Positions 1 to 13,820 of a stretch of 64,000 bases of DNA are shown here, one piece after another. Below the pieces are notes generated by a model. The model did no database searches. It was not told where the DNA came from and saw only the letters and a list, made by a program, of their open reading frames with translations. Location: assembly GCF_010723305.1 (NCBI RefSeq), contig NZ_BLKW01000004.1:1116001-1180000 (forward strand). Direction: 5' to 3'. The stretch is from Mycobacterium botniense. GTDB lineage: Bacteria; Actinomycetota; Actinomycetes; Mycobacteriales; Mycobacteriaceae. The first letter of the stretch is position 1, and each line of letters begins with the position of its first letter. The translations under genes and the position numbers were made by a program.

Positions 1-561
<561 letters not shown>

Positions 562-800
562 CCGGCCGAAGCGGCGGGCCGTTGTGCCCCGCGCCGGGCG
601 CCGGCCCGGTGCCGTCCCCGGGTGGCCTGGGGTGCGGCGCAAGCGCGCTGGGCGACCAGCACGGTGGCCGGCCCGGCAAACAGCGAAAGCCACGGCCGGG
701 GCGGCCCGGTGTGCCATGATGTGCACGCTTGCAGACGTGCGCGCTGTCAGGCACTCGCGTGCGGCGGCAATACTTTAAGACTTTAAGCAGGGAGCAGCGC

Positions 801-3770
801 GTGGATGTGAATCTGTCGGCGATCACACGACCGATCGAGCGCCTGGTGGCTACGGCGCAGAACGGACTGGAAGTCCTACGGTTAGGCGGTTTGGAGACCG
901 ACAGCGCACCGTCGCCGTTCCAGATCGTCGAAAGCGTCCAGATGTACAAGTTGCGGCGCTATTTCCCCCCGGACAGCCGGCCCGGCCAGCCGCGGCCGGG
1001 GCCCCCGGTGCTGATGGTGCACCCGATGATGATGTCGGCAGACATGTGGGACGTCACCCGCGAGCACGGAGCGGTGGGCATCGTGCATGCTGCCGGCCTG
1101 GATGCCTGGGTCATCGACTTCGGTTCCCCGGACAAGGTGGAGGGCGGGATGCGGCGCAACCTGGCCGACCACGTCGTCGCGCTCAGCCAAGCGGTCGAGA
1201 CCGTCGCGCAGACCACCGGTCAAGACGTGCACCTGGCGGGGTATTCGCAGGGCGGGATGTTCTGCTATCAAACAGCGGCCTACCGGCGCTCGAAAAACAT
1301 CGCCAGCATCGTGACGTTCGGCGCTCCGGTCGACACCCTGGCAGCACTGCCCATGGGGATACCGGCAAACTTTGGCGCGGCTGCCGCCAACTTCATGGCC
1401 GATCATGTTTTCAACCGGTTAGCCATCCCCAGCTGGCTGGCTCGCACGGGCTTCCAGTTGATGGATCCGCTCAAAACCGCCAAAGCCCGGATCGATTTCC
1501 TGCGCCAGTTGCACGACCGCGAGGCGTTGCTGCCCCGTGAGCAGCAACGCCGGTTCCTTGAATCCGAAGGCTGGATCGCCTGGTCGGGCCCGGCGGTTTC
1601 CGAACTGCTCAAACAGTTCATCGCGCACAACCGCATGATGACCGGCGGTTTCGCGATCGGCGGGCAGCTGGTGACGCTTACCGACATCACCTGCCCGGTG
1701 CTGGCTTTCGTGGGCGAGGTCGACGATATCGGCCAGCCAGCTTCCGTGCGTGGAATCCGGCGTGCTGCACCCAATGCCGAGGTCTACGAATGCACGGTGC
1801 GCACAGGTCATTTCGGCCTGGTCGTCGGGTCCAAGGCGGCGCAGCTGAGCTGGCCGACCGTTGCCGAATGGGTGCTATGGATCTCCGGCCACGGCGACAA
1901 GCCCAGCAATATCGCGCCGATGATCGAGCAGCCGGCCGAATACACCGACACCGGCGTTACCCTCAGCAACCGGATTCTTCACGGCGTGGGCGAGGCTTCC
2001 GAGATGGCGCTGGCGTTTGCCCGTAGCGCGGCCGATGCGGTCGTCGCGGCCAACAAATCCATACGCACGCTGGCCGTGGAGACTGTGCGCACGCTGCCCC
2101 GGCTGGCCCGGCTCGGACAGATCAACGACCATACCCGGATCTCGTTGGGGCGCATCATCGCTGAGCAGGCCCACGACGCTCCGCACGGGGAATTCCTGTT
2201 GTTCGACGGGCGGGTGCACACCTACGAGGCCGTGGACCGCCGGATCAACAACGTGGTGCGGGGCCTGATCGAAGTCGGGGTGCGGCAGGGCGAGCACGTC
2301 GGTGTGCTGATGGAAACACGGCCCAGCGCACTGGTTGCGATCGCCGCGCTGTCGCGGCTGGGTGCCGTCGCGGTCTTGCTGCGGCCCGACACCGATCTCG
2401 CCGCGGCAGTGCGGATCGGCGGAGTCACCGAGATCATCACCGACCCGCCCAACCTGGAGACCGCGCGTCAGCTGCCGGGCCGGGTTCTGGTGCTCGGCGG
2501 CGGCGAGTCCCGGGACCTGCACCTGCCGCGGGACGCCGCTGTCGTGGATATGGAAAAGATCGACCCGGACGCGGTCCAGCTGCCGGCGTGGTACCGGCCG
2601 AACCCGGGTCTGGCCCGCGATCTGGCGTTCGTCGCGTTCACCACGGTCGACGGCGAGCTGGTCGCCAAACAGATCACCAACTACCGCTGGGCGCTGTCGG
2701 CATTCGGGACGGCCTCGACGGCCGCGCTCGACCACGGCGACACGGTGTACTGCCTGACACCGCTGCACCACGAGTCCGGTCTGCTGGTCAGCCTCGGCGG
2801 CGCGGTCGTCGGCGGTTCCCGCATCGCGCTGTCTCGCGGGCTACGTCCGGACCGGTTCGTCGCCGAGGTACGCCAGTACGGTGTTTCGGTGGTGTCCTAC
2901 ACCTGGGCCATGCTGCGCGATGTCATCGACGACCCGGGATTCGCGTTACACGGCTATCATCCGGTGCGGCTGTTCATCGGTTCGGGGATGCCGACGGGAT
3001 TGTGGCAGCGAGTCGCGGATGCTTTTGCGCCCGCGCGGGTCGTGGAATTCTTCGCCACCACCGACGGGCACGCGGTGCTGGCGAATGTAACCGGCGCCAA
3101 GGTCGGCAGTAAGGGCCGTCCGCTCCCCGGCGCCGTCCACATCGAACTCGGCGCCTACGACGCCGAGCACGACCTGATCCTGGAAAACGATCGGGGCTTT
3201 GTGCAGGTGGCGGACGTCAACCAGGCGGGAGTGTTGCTCGCCGAACCGCGCGGGCCGATCGATCCGACGGCCTCGGTGAAGCGGGGAGTTTTCGCCCCCG
3301 CCGACACCTGGATATGCACCGAATACCTGTTCCGCCGCGACGATGACGGAGACTACTGGTTGCTGGGCCGGCGGGGTTCTGTGGTCCGCACCCCGCGCGG
3401 AATCGTGTACTGCGAGCCGGTCACCGACGCCCTCGGCTTCGTCAACGGAGTGGACCTCGCGGTGACCTACCCGATCTCCGTGCGGGGCCGGCAGGTGGTC
3501 ATCTCGGCGGTCACACTGCGGCCAGGTGCGACCATCACGGCCGCCGACCTGACCGAAGCGGTGGGGCGCATGCCGGTGGGGCTGGGGCCCGATATCGTGC
3601 ACGTGGTCCCGGAGATGACGCTGAGTGCGACGTATCGCCCGACCGTCAGCGCCTTGCGGGCAGCCGGTATTCCCAAGCCGGGACGTCAGGTGTGGTATTT
3701 CGAGCCCAGCGCTGGCCAGTTCCGGCGGTTGACCTCGACCGCGCGAAGCGAAATCGTCGGCGCACACTGA
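801..3770 (+). CDS. PHA-synthase-like hydrolase fused to acyl-CoA-synthetase-like domain (Rv1683-like)
   Basis: A two-domain protein of 989 residues. I chose the GTG at 801 because AGGGAG lies 7 bases upstream and the protein then starts VDVNLSA, as I recall for Mtb Rv1683. The first half is an alpha/beta hydrolase of the PHA synthase type, with the nucleophile elbow GYSQGG (Ser149) where PHA synthases usually have Cys. The second half resembles an AMP-binding acyl-CoA synthetase. Its ATP-binding loop, normally TSGTTGxPK, reads FTTVDGELVAK, and the usual C-terminal catalytic Lys motif is not visible, so adenylation is doubtful. A role in storage lipid or triacylglycerol metabolism has been suggested for the Mtb protein; here it is inference. 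Confidence 0.85.
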   Translation: MDVNLSAITRPIERLVATAQNGLEVLRLGGLETDSAPSPFQIVESVQMYKLRRYFPPDSRPGQPRPGPPVLMVHPMMMSADMWDVTREHGAVGIVHAAGLDAWVIDFGSPDKVEGGMRRNLADHVVALSQAVETVAQTTGQDVHLAGYSQGGMFCYQTAAYRRSKNIASIVTFGAPVDTLAALPMGIPANFGAAAANFMADHVFNRLAIPSWLARTGFQLMDPLKTAKARIDFLRQLHDREALLPREQQRRFLESEGWIAWSGPAVSELLKQFIAHNRMMTGGFAIGGQLVTLTDITCPVLAFVGEVDDIGQPASVRGIRRAAPNAEVYECTVRTGHFGLVVGSKAAQLSWPTVAEWVLWISGHGDKPSNIAPMIEQPAEYTDTGVTLSNRILHGVGEASEMALAFARSAADAVVAANKSIRTLAVETVRTLPRLARLGQINDHTRISLGRIIAEQAHDAPHGEFLLFDGRVHTYEAVDRRINNVVRGLIEVGVRQGEHVGVLMETRPSALVAIAALSRLGAVAVLLRPDTDLAAAVRIGGVTEIITDPPNLETARQLPGRVLVLGGGESRDLHLPRDAAVVDMEKIDPDAVQLPAWYRPNPGLARDLAFVAFTTVDGELVAKQITNYRWALSAFGTASTAALDHGDTVYCLTPLHHESGLLVSLGGAVVGGSRIALSRGLRPDRFVAEVRQYGVSVVSYTWAMLRDVIDDPGFALHGYHPVRLFIGSGMPTGLWQRVADAFAPARVVEFFATTDGHAVLANVTGAKVGSKGRPLPGAVHIELGAYDAEHDLILENDRGFVQVADVNQAGVLLAEPRGPIDPTASVKRGVFAPADTWICTEYLFRRDDDGDYWLLGRRGSVVRTPRGIVYCEPVTDALGFVNGVDLAVTYPISVRGRQVVISAVTLRPGATITAADLTEAVGRMPVGLGPDIVHVVPEMTLSATYRPTVSALRAAGIPKPGRQVWYFEPSAGQFRRLTSTARSEIVGAH

Positions 3771-3802
3771 CGCCGCCACCTGTTACTGTCAAGGGCATAC
3801 CG

Positions 3803-4027
3803 ATGATTGACGAGACACTGCTGAGTATCCTGGTGTGCCCGGCAGACCGGGGCCCGTTGGTGCACATCGACAGGGGCGATGAGGAACTGCTGTACAACCC
3901 GCGGCTGCGGCGCGCCTACCGGGTCGAGCAGGGTATCCCGGTGCTGCTGGTCGATGAAGCCCGCGACGTCGACGAAGACGAACACGCCCGGCTCATGGCG
4001 CGGGCCACTCCGGCACCTCCCCGGTAA
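3803..4027 (+). CDS. Trm112-like small protein (Rv1684-like)
   Basis: A 74-residue protein starting MIDETLLSILVCP, the same length as Mtb Rv1684. Trm112 proteins are small zinc-binding activators of methyltransferases. The fold signature is seen: LSILVCP near the N-terminus and YRVEQGIPVLLVDEA near residue 40-53. Only one Cys (residue 12) of the usual zinc set is present, so metal binding is doubtful. The ATG at 3803 follows the upstream gene by 32 bases. The 3' end overlaps the end of the convergent TetR gene by 35 bases. Confidence 0.8.
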   Translation: MIDETLLSILVCPADRGPLVHIDRGDEELLYNPRLRRAYRVEQGIPVLLVDEARDVDEDEHARLMARATPAPPR

Positions 4028-4610
4028 GGTAGCGCTGTACATTCGGCGCGATGGTGCGGGTGATCTGTTCGGCGGGCAGCGATTTGAACGGCTCTAATTC
4101 CAGGATGTAGCGGGCCATGACCACGCCCATCAGCTGCGACGCGACGAACTGGATGCGGATGATCCCGCTTCCGGGGGGATTGTCGACCCGGGACCCCACC
4201 TCGACCGCGATCACCTCTTGTATGAACGAACGCAACAGGTTCACCTCTGACCCGGCCAGGATCGACCGCAGTGTGGCGATGAGTCCCGCGCCCATCTCGG
4301 AGTCCCATATCGGCAGCAACGTCGACAGCAGCGTGTAGCCCAGCTCCTCGACCGGCGCTTCCCGCAATGGGCCGATGATCTGCATCGGATCGATGGGGAT
4401 GCGAACGGCCGCGGCGAACAGCCGCTCTTTGGTTCCGTAGTAGTGGTGCACCAGCGCCGGGTCCACACCCGCGGCCGCGGCCACCGCCCGGACCGATGTC
4501 TTGTGAATCCCGTTGCGCGCAAAGAGTTGCCGGGCACTTGCCAAGATCCGTTCGCGGGTGTCGGACCGCCCAGCCGGTCGCCCGGGACGTCGGCGCTGGG
4601 AGGTAGCCAA
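3993..4610 (-). CDS. TetR-family transcriptional regulator (Rv1685c-like)
   Basis: A 205-residue regulator with an N-terminal helix-turn-helix at about residues 18-65 (RERILASARQLFARNG, then VRAVAAAAGVDPALVHHYYGTKERLF), the standard TetR DNA-binding domain, and a variable ligand-binding C-terminal half. I chose the TTG at 4610: it follows the permease stop by 4 bases and gives a length close to Mtb Rv1685c. No strong ribosome binding site is visible, so the start is uncertain. It is the last gene of an ABC exporter operon and probably controls it in response to an exported compound. A palindrome at the first codons of the operon (6105-6120) is a candidate operator. Confidence 0.85.
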   Translation of the reverse strand: MATSQRRRPGRPAGRSDTRERILASARQLFARNGIHKTSVRAVAAAAGVDPALVHHYYGTKERLFAAAVRIPIDPMQIIGPLREAPVEELGYTLLSTLLPIWDSEMGAGLIATLRSILAGSEVNLLRSFIQEVIAVEVGSRVDNPPGSGIIRIQFVASQLMGVVMARYILELEPFKSLPAEQITRTIAPNVQRYLTGEVPEWPAP

Positions 4611-4614
4611 TGGT

Positions 4615-5364
4615 CTAGGGAGTCCGGCGGCGCAATGTCGCCGCGGCCAGGCACAACGCCGCGATTGCGAAGCACAGCACGACGACCATGTCGCGCACCG
4701 CGACACCCGTCAGCTCGGTATGCACACCCACTTGCTGCAATGCCTCCAGCGCGTAGCTGGCCGGCATGACATTGCTGAGCCACTGCAGCCATCCGGCCAT
4801 CAATGTGCGCGGCACGATGATTCCGGCCAGCAGCAGCTGCGGCACCATGACCACCGGGATGAACTGTACGGCCTGAAATTCCGTGCGGGCGAACGCGCTG
4901 CACAGCAGGCCCAGCCCCACGCCCAGCACCGCATTGATGATCGCGATGACGAACACCCACGCCGGGCTGCCCGCGGTGTCGAAGCCGAGCAGCCCGAACG
5001 ATACCCCGCACGCCAGGGAGGCCTGGGCGGCCGCTGCGATCGAAAACGCGCTGCCGTACGCCATCAACAGGTCAAACCGGCGCAGCGGGGTGGTCAGAAT
5101 GCGCTCTAACGTCCCCGAAGCCCGTTCGCGTTGCATGGTTATCGACGTGATGATGAACATCAGGAAAAGCGGGAAGAGCCCCAGCAGGATCAGACAGGCA
5201 GTGTTGAACGGCGGCGGAGTGCCCGGAGGATGCGGGGCGTTCTCGAACATGAAGTACATCAGCGTCAGCACCACGATGGGCACCAGCACGATCATCGCGA
5301 CACTGCGGCGGTCGGCGCTCAGCTGACGCAGAATCCGCGTGGTGGTGGCCGTGTAACCCTGCAT
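4615..5364 (-). CDS. ABC-2 type transporter permease (Rv1686c-like)
   Basis: A 249-residue integral membrane protein of the ABC-2 export family. Hydrophobic segments are seen at about residues 20-38 (VAMIVLVPIVVLTLMYFMF), 55-75 (ACLILLGLFPLFLMFIIT) and four more towards the C-terminus. The segment MQRERASGTLERILTTP is typical of ABC-2 permeases. The ATG at 5364 shares its A with the stop of the ATPase gene (TGATG), so the two are translationally coupled. With the ATPase it should form an exporter in the plasma membrane; the substrate is unknown, with drugs or lipids likely for this family. Confidence 0.88.
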   Translation of the reverse strand: MQGYTATTTRILRQLSADRRSVAMIVLVPIVVLTLMYFMFENAPHPPGTPPPFNTACLILLGLFPLFLMFIITSITMQRERASGTLERILTTPLRRFDLLMAYGSAFSIAAAAQASLACGVSFGLLGFDTAGSPAWVFVIAIINAVLGVGLGLLCSAFARTEFQAVQFIPVVMVPQLLLAGIIVPRTLMAGWLQWLSNVMPASYALEALQQVGVHTELTGVAVRDMVVVLCFAIAALCLAAATLRRRTP

Positions 5365-6125
5365 CAGCTGGCCGCGGGCGCGGTGGTGCGCCGGATGATG
5401 GACAGAAACGCCTCCTCCAGCGAGGTGCATCCGGTGTCCTCTCGTAATCGGTGGGGGGTGGTGTGGGCGATCAGGCGTGCGTCGCGCAGGAGCACCAGGT
5501 CGTCGCAGTGCGCGGCTTCGTCCATGACGTGACTTGATACCAGCAACGTCGCGCCCGCCCGGGCCAGCTTGGCGAATTTCTCCCACAAGTCGGCACGCAG
5601 CACGGGATCCAGGCCGATGGTCGGCTCGTCGAGCACCAGCAGTTCAGGGCGGCAGACCAGCGCGCAGGCCAGCGAGACCCGGGCACGCTGACCGCCCGAC
5701 AGGCTGGCACAGTACGCGGTTCGCTGGTCGTGCAGGTCGACCGCTGCAACCGCCTCCTCGGCGGCACGGGCGCCCATACCGTACAGGGTGGCGAAGTAGC
5801 GGACGTTGTCGATGACACGCAGGTCGCGGTAAATCGTCGGATCCTGCGGCATGTAACCAATCCGGCGCCGCAGCCACGCTGAGCCGGCCGGGCGCCCCAG
5901 CACTGTGACCGAGCCGCCCGCGATGATCTGAGTCCCCACGATGCAGCGCATCAGTGTGGTCTTACCCGAGCCGGAGGGGCCGAGCAGCCCGGTGATCGTT
6001 CCGCGCGCGATCCGCATCGACACATCTTGCAGCGCAACATGTTTGCCACGGATCACCCGTAGTTGCTCGATGATCACGGCCGGCTCGGCACCGCCGCGAA
6101 GTAATTCATCGCTCGATGAAGTCAT
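5364..6125 (-). CDS. ABC transporter ATP-binding protein (Rv1687c-like)
   Basis: A 253-residue ABC ATPase. Walker A is GPSGSGKT at residues 49-56, the signature is LSGGQRARV, and Walker B is LLVLDEP followed by the D-loop GLDP. A switch His is seen in VSSHVMDEA. The ATG at 6125 sits 7 bases after a TATTCA -10 hexamer on this strand, which suggests a leaderless mRNA, common in mycobacteria. It powers the coupled ABC-2 permease and is the first gene of the ATPase-permease-TetR operon, divergent from mpg. Confidence 0.92.
   Translation of the reverse strand: MTSSSDELLRGGAEPAVIIEQLRVIRGKHVALQDVSMRIARGTITGLLGPSGSGKTTLMRCIVGTQIIAGGSVTVLGRPAGSAWLRRRIGYMPQDPTIYRDLRVIDNVRYFATLYGMGARAAEEAVAAVDLHDQRTAYCASLSGGQRARVSLACALVCRPELLVLDEPTIGLDPVLRADLWEKFAKLARAGATLLVSSHVMDEAAHCDDLVLLRDARLIAHTTPHRLREDTGCTSLEEAFLSIIRRTTAPAAS
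6105..6120. promoter_or_regulatory. 16-bp palindrome, candidate TetR operator
   Basis: TTCATCG-CT-CGATGAA is a perfect inverted repeat with 7-bp arms and a 2-bp centre. It covers codons 2-7 of the ATPase gene and begins about 6 bases after the inferred leaderless transcription start. A second GATGAA lies at 6131-6136, on the -10 element. Size and place fit an operator for the TetR protein encoded by the third gene of the operon; this is inference. Confidence 0.45.
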
Positions 6126-6132
6126 TGTCTGA

Positions 6133-6163
6133 TGAATATGTGCCCTGCCTGTCGGGTTGTCAA
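6133..6163 (-). promoter_or_regulatory. Promoter of the ABC exporter operon
   Basis: On the minus strand TTGACA (6163-6158) is followed after 19 bases by TATTCA (6138-6133), or after 17 bases by CATATT. The start codon at 6125 is where transcription should begin. This supports both the promoter and the chosen start of the ATPase gene. Confidence 0.5.
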
Positions 6164-6186
6164 GCGCCGCGTGCACAATCGGACCG

Positions 6187-6798
6187 ATGAGTGCTGAGCA
6201 ACTGGCGGTCGACCCGCTGGCGGCTGCGCACCGGCTACTCGGCGCCAGGCTTACCGGGCGAGGGGTAAGCATCACGATCGTTGAGGTCGAAGCCTACGGC
6301 GGGGTGCCCGACGGTCCGTGGCCAGACGCGGCCGCACACTCTTATCGGGGTCGCAACGGCCGCAACGCCGTGATGTTCGGCCCGCCCGGGCGGTTGTATA
6401 CCTACCGCAGTCATGGGATCCATGTGTGCGCCAACGTATCCTGTGGCCCCGATGGGACCGCGGCCGCGGTTCTGCTCAGGGCCGGCTCGGTGGAGACCGG
6501 TCTTGATGTCGCCCGGCGCCGGCGCGGCAACCTCTCGCGCACCGCGGCGCTGGCCCGCGGACCGGGTAACCTCTGTGCTGCTTTGGGAATCACTATGGCT
6601 GATAACGGGATCGACCTTTTCGATCCCGACAGTCCGGTGAGGCTGACGCTGGGCGACACGCTCACCGCCGTGTGTGGGCCGCGCGTCGGTATCAGCCACG
6701 CTGCCGACCGGCCGTGGCGCTTGTGGGTGCAGGGCCGCCCTGAAGTCTCCGCGTACCGGCGCAGCCCGCGCGCCCCCGCACCCGGTGCGAGCGACTAA
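6187..6798 (+). CDS. mpg: 3-methyladenine DNA glycosylase
   Basis: A 203-residue protein matching the AAG/MPG family, which removes alkylated bases such as 3-methyladenine in base excision repair. The family block [34 protein letters not shown] contains the catalytic Glu (VEAY) and the DNA-contacting SYRGRN region; [14 protein letters not shown] and [13 protein letters not shown] are further family blocks. I chose the ATG at 6187 because the length then equals that recalled for Mtb Rv1688. It is divergent from the ABC operon and precedes tyrS by 75 bases. Confidence 0.92.
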   Translation: MSAEQLAVDPLAAAHRLLGARLTGRGVSITIVEVEAYGGVPDGPWPDAAAHSYRGRNGRNAVMFGPPGRLYTYRSHGIHVCANVSCGPDGTAAAVLLRAGSVETGLDVARRRRGNLSRTAALARGPGNLCAALGITMADNGIDLFDPDSPVRLTLGDTLTAVCGPRVGISHAADRPWRLWVQGRPEVSAYRRSPRAPAPGASD

Positions 6799-6873
6799 CT
6801 CAGTTCGGCATGCCCGGACGCGGCGGGACCGATATGTGCAAGGCGCTGGGGACGATCCTGGAGAATCTGAGCC

Positions 6874-8145
6874 ATGGGCACGATCCTCGACGAGCTCGGC
6901 TGGCGCGGGCTGATCGCCCAGTCCACCGATCGTGACGCGCTGGCTGCCGAGGTGGCGCGCAGGCCGATCACCGTTTACGCAGGCTTCGACCCCACCGCCC
7001 CGAGCCTGCACGCCGGCCACCTGGTGCCGCTGCTGGTGCTGCGCCGCTTTCAACGCGCGGGCCATCGCCCGATCGTGCTGGCCGGCGGTGCCACCGGCTT
7101 GATCGGGGATCCCCGGGACACCGGCGAACGTGTCCTCAACGCGCCGGAGACCGTGCTGGAGTGGACTGAACGGATTCGCAGGCAGCTCGAACATTTCGTC
7201 GACTTCGGCGATTCGCCGACCGGGGCGATCGTGGCGAACAACTTCGAGTGGACCCAGACGATGTCCGTCGTGGAGTTCTTGCGGGATGTCGGCAAGCATT
7301 TCTCGGTCAACGTGATGCTGGACCGCGACACCATCCGGCGGCGCCTGCACGGCGAGGGCATTTCCTACACCGAGTTCAGCTACCTGCTGTTACAGGCCAA
7401 CGACTACGTCGAATTGCACCGGCGCTACGGTTGTCGCCTGCAGATCGGTGGCTCGGATCAGTGGGGCAACATCATCGCGGGAGTGCGGCTGGTGCGCCAG
7501 AAGCTGGGCGCGACGGTGCACGCGCTCACGGTCCCGCTGGTGACCGCCGCTGACGGCACCAAGTTCGGCAAATCCAGCGGCGGCGGCAACCTGTGGCTGG
7601 ACCCGGACATGACCAGCCCTTATGCCTGGTACCAGTACTTCATCAATACCGCCGATGCCGATGTCATGCGCTACCTGCGGTGGTTCACCTTCTTGTCGGC
7701 CGAGGAGCTGGCCGAGCTGGAACAGGCAACGGCCAGCCGTCCGCACGAACGCGCCGCACAACGCCGCTTGGCGCGCGAGCTCACGCTGCTGGTGCACGGT
7801 GAGGCGGCCACGGCGGCGGTCGAGCACGCCAGCCGGGCCCTATTCGGCCACGGCGAACTAGCCCGCCTCGATGAGGCAACACTCTCGGCTGCGTTGCGGG
7901 AGACGCCGGTGGCCGAGCTGAAGCCGGGTGGCCCGGACAGCATCGTCGATTTGTTGGTCGCCACCGGGCTGGCGGCGAGCAAGGGAGCTGCTCGGCGCAC
8001 CATTGCCGAGGGCGGGGTATCGGTCAACAACAGCCGGATCGACAGCGACGAGTGGGTGCCGCGGCAGTCGGACTTTTTACATGGCCGATGGCTGGTGCTG
8101 CGCCGGGGCAAACGGAATATCGCTGGTGTCCAGCGCGTTGGGTAG
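6874..8145 (+). CDS. tyrS: Tyrosyl-tRNA synthetase
   Basis: A 423-residue class I aminoacyl-tRNA synthetase that charges tRNA-Tyr. The HIGH-type motif is HAGH at residues 46-49 and the KMSKS-type motif is KFGKS at 230-234. Tyrosine-binding residues are seen in [14 protein letters not shown], and an S4-like RNA-binding domain ends the protein ([18 protein letters not shown]). The length equals the usual bacterial form. An rRNA operon follows directly, the arrangement described as the rrnB locus in fast-growing mycobacteria. Confidence 0.97.
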   Translation: MGTILDELGWRGLIAQSTDRDALAAEVARRPITVYAGFDPTAPSLHAGHLVPLLVLRRFQRAGHRPIVLAGGATGLIGDPRDTGERVLNAPETVLEWTERIRRQLEHFVDFGDSPTGAIVANNFEWTQTMSVVEFLRDVGKHFSVNVMLDRDTIRRRLHGEGISYTEFSYLLLQANDYVELHRRYGCRLQIGGSDQWGNIIAGVRLVRQKLGATVHALTVPLVTAADGTKFGKSSGGGNLWLDPDMTSPYAWYQYFINTADADVMRYLRWFTFLSAEELAELEQATASRPHERAAQRRLARELTLLVHGEAATAAVEHASRALFGHGELARLDEATLSAALRETPVAELKPGGPDSIVDLLVATGLAASKGAARRTIAEGGVSVNNSRIDSDEWVPRQSDFLHGRWLVLRRGKRNIAGVQRVG

Positions 8146-8182
8146 CATCGAAACCGGCGAAACACGCCGTCTACCAGGTTGT

Positions 8183-8211
8183 TTGACTCCGGTTGCAGCT
8201 GAGCGTAACTT
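8183..8211 (+). promoter_or_regulatory. rRNA operon promoter
   Basis: TTGACT (8183-8188) and TAACTT (8206-8211) are separated by 17 bases and lie about 270 bases before the 16S gene. This matches the sigma-A type promoters of mycobacterial rrn operons. It starts only 38 bases after the tyrS stop. Confidence 0.75.
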
Positions 8212-8259
8212 GATGGAGTCGCGAGGTGGTCAATCCACCGCGACATCCCTGAGGAAGAT

Positions 8260-8273
8260 CCCACTTCGGTGGG
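8260..8273 (+). other. Stem-loop in the rrn leader
   Basis: CCCAC-TTCG-GTGGG forms a short stable hairpin with a UUCG tetraloop, followed by TCCTTTA. It lies about 50 bases downstream of the rrn promoter. It may be a leader structure, or a weak terminator for tyrS transcripts. Confidence 0.35.
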
Positions 8274-8348
8274 TCCTTTATCGTCCGCACTATCCGTCTG
8301 CGGCCCGAGTGCCGCGGATGGTTGCGCGGGCGGTGCGGGTGTTGTTTG

Positions 8349-8359
8349 AGAACTCAATA
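8349..8359 (+). promoter_or_regulatory. NusA-binding nut-like site of the rrn leader (boxC type)
   Basis: GAACTCAATAG in the leader is the sequence known to bind the KH domains of Mtb NusA in the rrn antitermination region. It sits in the conserved block TTGTTTGAGAACTCAATAGT about 135 bases before the 16S gene. It should recruit antitermination factors to the transcribing polymerase. Confidence 0.7.
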
Positions 8360-8483
8360 GTGTGTTTGGTGGTTTGTTTGTTGTTGTTTTTGTGCCGCGC
8401 TCTGATGTCCCCGTGTCAGGGTGTGGTGTTTGTGGTCAGGTATCTCTGATTGGCCTGGGCTCTCTGTTGTGGGGAGTGTTGGG

Positions 8484-13424
<4,941 letters not shown>

Positions 13425-13484
13425 ACACCACAACCACACCCACCAAAACCCACACCCCACCACCACACCAACAACACAAAAAAG

Positions 13485-13600
13485 TTACGGCGGTCCATAG
13501 CGGCTGGGAAACGCCCGGACCCATCCCGAACCCGGAAGCTAAGCCAGCCAGCGCCGATGATACTACCCACCCCGGGTGGAAAAGTAGGACACCGCCGAAC
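13485..13600 (+). rRNA. rrf: 5S ribosomal RNA
   Basis: The helix-I strands TTACGGCGG at the start and CCGCCGAAC at the end pair. The core AACCCGGAAGCTAAGCC and GATGATACT is the conserved 5S body. It follows the 23S gene after a roughly 60-base A/C-rich spacer. Confidence 0.95.
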
Positions 13601-13607
13601 ACCACAC

Positions 13608-13638
13608 AACACCCCCCACAACAACGGGGGGTGTTTAC
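13608..13638 (+). terminator. Terminator of the rRNA operon
   Basis: AACACCCCCC (13608-13617) pairs perfectly with GGGGGGTGTT (13626-13635) across an 8-base loop and is followed by T. The stem starts 8 bases after the 5S gene, as expected for the rrn operon terminator. Confidence 0.8.
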
Positions 13639-13662
13639 ATGAATGGCGTCGAGAGACATTGT

Positions 13663-13741
13663 CAATTGCAAGACGTCAATTGCAAGACCCAATCGCAAGA
13701 CCCAATTGCAAGACCCAATTGCAAGACCCAATTGCAATGCC
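13663..13741 (+). repeat. 13-bp tandem repeat, about six copies
   Basis: The unit CAATTGCAAGACC recurs at 13677, 13690 (one change), 13703, 13716 and 13729 (two changes near its end), with a first copy at 13663 followed by one extra base. It lies between the rrn terminator and the TPR gene, where Mtb carries lprJ. The units contain the palindromes CAATTG and TTGCAA and are much more A+T-rich than the surroundings. No function is known to me. Confidence 0.9.
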
Positions 13742-13820
13742 GCTCCGGCGACTGTGTCCGAGTGCGTTAGCCCGTATCCTGGTGCGGGGGTGCCACGGCG
13801 ACCAAGGACGGGCGGCAGTA

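Noticed and set aside
1875..2771. Open frame of 298 codons on the minus strand
   Set aside because: It is a shadow of the Rv1683-like gene caused by high G+C; the plus-strand protein has clear domains.
13663..13741. CRISPR array
   Set aside because: The units follow each other without spacers and no cas genes are near; it is a simple tandem repeat.
13557..13820. N-terminal extension of the TPR protein frame
   Set aside because: It would start inside the 5S gene and cross the rrn terminator and the 13-bp repeat, so it is chance.
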